A stretch of DNA of 64,000 nucleotides from Rhizoclosmatium globosum. Its lineage: Eukaryota; Chytridiomycota; Chytridiomycetes; Chytridiales; Chytriomycetaceae. Positions 62,062 through 64,000 of the stretch are shown in pieces. The translations under genes and the position numbers were made by a program. Each line of letters begins with the position of its first letter. Position 1 is the first letter of the stretch. Below the pieces are notes generated by a model, which made no database searches, had not been told where the DNA came from, and saw nothing but the letters and a program-made list of their open reading frames with translations. The stretch lies in assembly GCA_002104985.1 (NCBI GenBank), contig MCGO01000033.1, positions 124,001 through 188,000 of the forward strand. The letters are read 5' to 3'.

Positions 62062-63719
62062 ATGATGCGTGTTACTCACAAGGCTGCAGCAGCTGGTTCC
62101 AAAAGCGTCGAGAGGTATGCTGTATTGTGCAATTGGTTGCATCTATACCCATATCTGAATCTGAACCATAACCCACAGCATTCCATCCCAATATCCCCAG
62201 CTCAGGCTCTAAACGCATTCCAGATTGGTTTTCTCAACAGTCAACGTCGCCACTCGCCGCGGCAGCGAAAATCTTGGCGGAACTGGTACCATCAACGACG
62301 TATTTGCCCTGGTTGTTCGAGAAGACTCCAGCGATGAAATGAGCCATCTTTCTTCCGTGGTCAGGATGTTAAGATGCTTGACTGCATATCATTCGGTTCT
62401 TTCTGTTCGCTACGAGACTGAAGTCGGTTTATACCCAGCTGGCACATGTGCAAATACAACTCATGGATGGATTCGGTCCTATTTCGTGTCCAGAACGGCT
62501 ACACCCTTCACGAAGTCCTCGACTTTATTTCCCCTCATCTACGTCACTCTCTTCTAAACGTTAAGCACGATTTTCATGGCATTCTTGACCCAGTCAGTCA
62601 CGACGTCTCGTGCAAAAGTTCAATGCAATCACCGAATCTCGAAAAATCTATGGATGTTGACGATGAAGGCGACATCCCATCACCCCCACGTCAATCACTC
62701 ATAGCCTTAACCCCCACGACCAAAGTTTCTACTCCCACAAGTTTTGATTCTACTCTATCAACCAATCCGTTATCTCATGTTGCGTCCTCGTAATTCCTCG
62801 TCGCCCATGGCTGAAAGCGCCTCCATCCGCACCACACTCACCATATATGACGTTGGACACGCCTATGAAAATTCATGGAAGCATTGCTGTGCGTAGCCCA
62901 GTAGCTGCCAGCGGCTCGAGCTATCCAGATCTTTCAAAGCAGATTCCGACAAAGCATCAGAAATCAATGCATTTTGCCGATACCGATTATAGCGAAACTT
63001 CTTTTATTGTCTCCAGAGAGCGTCCTGCCAGCATAATGCTTCCTCATGCTACCACATCCAGCTTACCTTCGTCAAAGTCTCATCTTGATATTCCGTTTAC
63101 GAGATCTGTACCTGTTACTACTATTCTTAAAACACAGTCACTCAACGAAACGAAACGCGCTGTTGAAAAGTCTTGGGGAAGGGATACATACGGGTCTAAT
63201 CAATACGCAAAAAATTCGAATTCTTATTCTCAAGCACCAACCGCGCAATATTATACACAGAGAAAGGACCAGTTTGGTAGAGATACGCGTGAAAACACAA
63301 GCGCTTGGCGTGTAAAGACCAGTGACCAAAGGAGCAGAAGGGATCAAGAAAACTGGAATTACCAGCGCCGCCGGGAATTTAACCAGCAGCCAAGTGGTAA
63401 GCAAACGAGCTGGAAGAACGGTGGCGGAAGTTATAATTATCGTCCTGATCATGTGGAACCAGTCTCCTCGGTTGCTTCCGAGTCCACCAATGATCCCAAA
63501 CCAACGTATGCCTCTATTGTATCGAAAGGGCAGAGTGAAGGTGTCCAACAAGTAGCGGTGAAACCAGTTCAGGCGTGGAGGAGAGGGGAATCCAGACCAA
63601 CCCCATACTCAAGTAACATAAACTCGAATGCTCGTACTTCCTGGAGAGATCGCAAAGAAAATGTGGAGCCTCAGGGACAGTGGAGAAAAGACAGAAATTG
63701 GCGAAGCAACAACAAGTGA
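62062..63719 (+). CDS. Uncharacterised Trp/Arg/Asn-rich protein
   Basis: A start MMRVTHKAAAAGSKSVE can splice (GT at about 62119, AG at 62202) to SGSKRIPDWFSQQSTSPLAA and TYLPWLFEKTP. Further protein-like parts are HSVLSVRYETEVGLYP (other frame) and YNSWMDSVLFRVQNGYTLHEV, continuing LDFISPHLRHSLLNVKHDFHG, then a Ser/Pro/Thr linker. The last 290 codons (62847-63719) are one clean open frame, low in complexity, with many Trp-Arg motifs (SAWRVK, TSWKNGG, KPVQAWRRGESRP, TSWRDRKEN, NWRSNNK). This is a composition typical of RNA-associated disordered tails. The frames between 62330 and 62790 do not join cleanly, so one or two indels or missed introns remain. No family recognised. Confidence 0.45.
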
Positions 63720-63789
63720 CACTTTCCTCCCTCTCTCTTTCCTTCTTATTTAACTCTTTTCGATACTGGCGTTTCATAATTAAATTCAT

Positions 63790-64000
63790 CATGTTATAAG
63801 TTATCCTATTTTTGGAAGCAGAACGAAATGGCGAGATATCAAATCTAAACATAGAGGGTTTGGAACCCATCTTACTCATCCTTTTCCAAAGAGGAATAGA
63901 TCGTGCCTTTGGTTGGTCGTTCTTTGAAGCGGGATTAGGTTCCCGTTCTTCCAAAAACCCTTCGACAAAATCCAATCGTTGCGAAGCCCACCGTTTCCTC
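63790..64000 (-). CDS. Possible partial gene running off the window
   Basis: From the last base inward, the minus strand reads WASQRLDFVEGFLEEREPNP and continues SIPLWKRMSKMGSKPSM before becoming AT-rich. The first part looks coding and the rest may be 3' sequence. It is convergent with the Trp/Arg-rich gene. Too short to name. Confidence 0.3.

Overview
This is nuclear eukaryotic DNA, most likely from a zoosporic (chytrid-type) fungus. Protein-coding genes lie on both strands and are cut by many short GT-AG introns, mostly 45-60 bp, with CTAAC/CTGAC/TTAAC-like branch points. The gene set fits a fungus that kept ancestral genes: an OPT oligopeptide transporter, VMA21 and an eIF4B-like factor, together with complex I, FANCD2 and F-box/LRR proteins of a plant-like repeat type. 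The chytrid assignment is inference from this gene set, not from a marker gene.

Layout. 1-2957: three tandem ~1-kb satellite units. 2958-5990: AT-rich DNA with element-like debris and no gene I can name. 5994-23369: a dense housekeeping block with a P1B copper ATPase, an OPT transporter, a possible small unnamed gene, CMC1, a P5B ATPase, NDUFS7, an eIF4B-like RNA-binding protein and ribosomal protein uL1 (RPL10A). 23742-25045: a minisatellite with a 24-bp unit. 25344-26926: an orphan gene. 27052-34019: the proteasome lid subunit RPN3, the DEAD-box helicase DHH1 and a large WD40 protein. 34152-38742: two paralogous C2H2 proteins, an F-box/LRR gene and a glycosyltransferase-like gene. 38783-40289: RidA and a second minisatellite of the same family, inverted. 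40491-44581: VMA21, an Ariadne RBR ubiquitin ligase and an unknown gene. 44831-46178: a 293-bp tandem repeat. 47239-57870: FANCD2, an ATRIP-like gene and a germ-cell-less-like BTB gene. 58055-61119: two tail-to-tail secreted Cys-rich paralogues and an F-box/zinc protein. 62062-63719: an unidentified Trp/Arg-rich protein.

Genes that work together: the copper ATPase, CMC1 and complex I touch metal handling and respiration. RPN3, Ariadne, F-box and BTB proteins belong to ubiquitin-dependent turnover. FANCD2 and ATRIP are partners in the replication-stress and crosslink response and sit next to each other. Several divergent pairs share spacers of only 54-58 bp between start codons.

Two cautions. 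First, many otherwise good genes carry single-base frame breaks, often at short homopolymers, which looks like assembly error more than decay. Second, gene models were spliced by eye. Those with every exon phase agreeing (copper ATPase, P5B ATPase, NDUFS7, eIF4B-like, RPL10A, RPN3, DHH1, RidA, VMA21, CMC1) are much firmer than the FANCD2, ATRIP and CFEM-like models. The most notable biological point is that the FANCD2 position aligning with the ubiquitin-acceptor lysine of the human protein reads valine.
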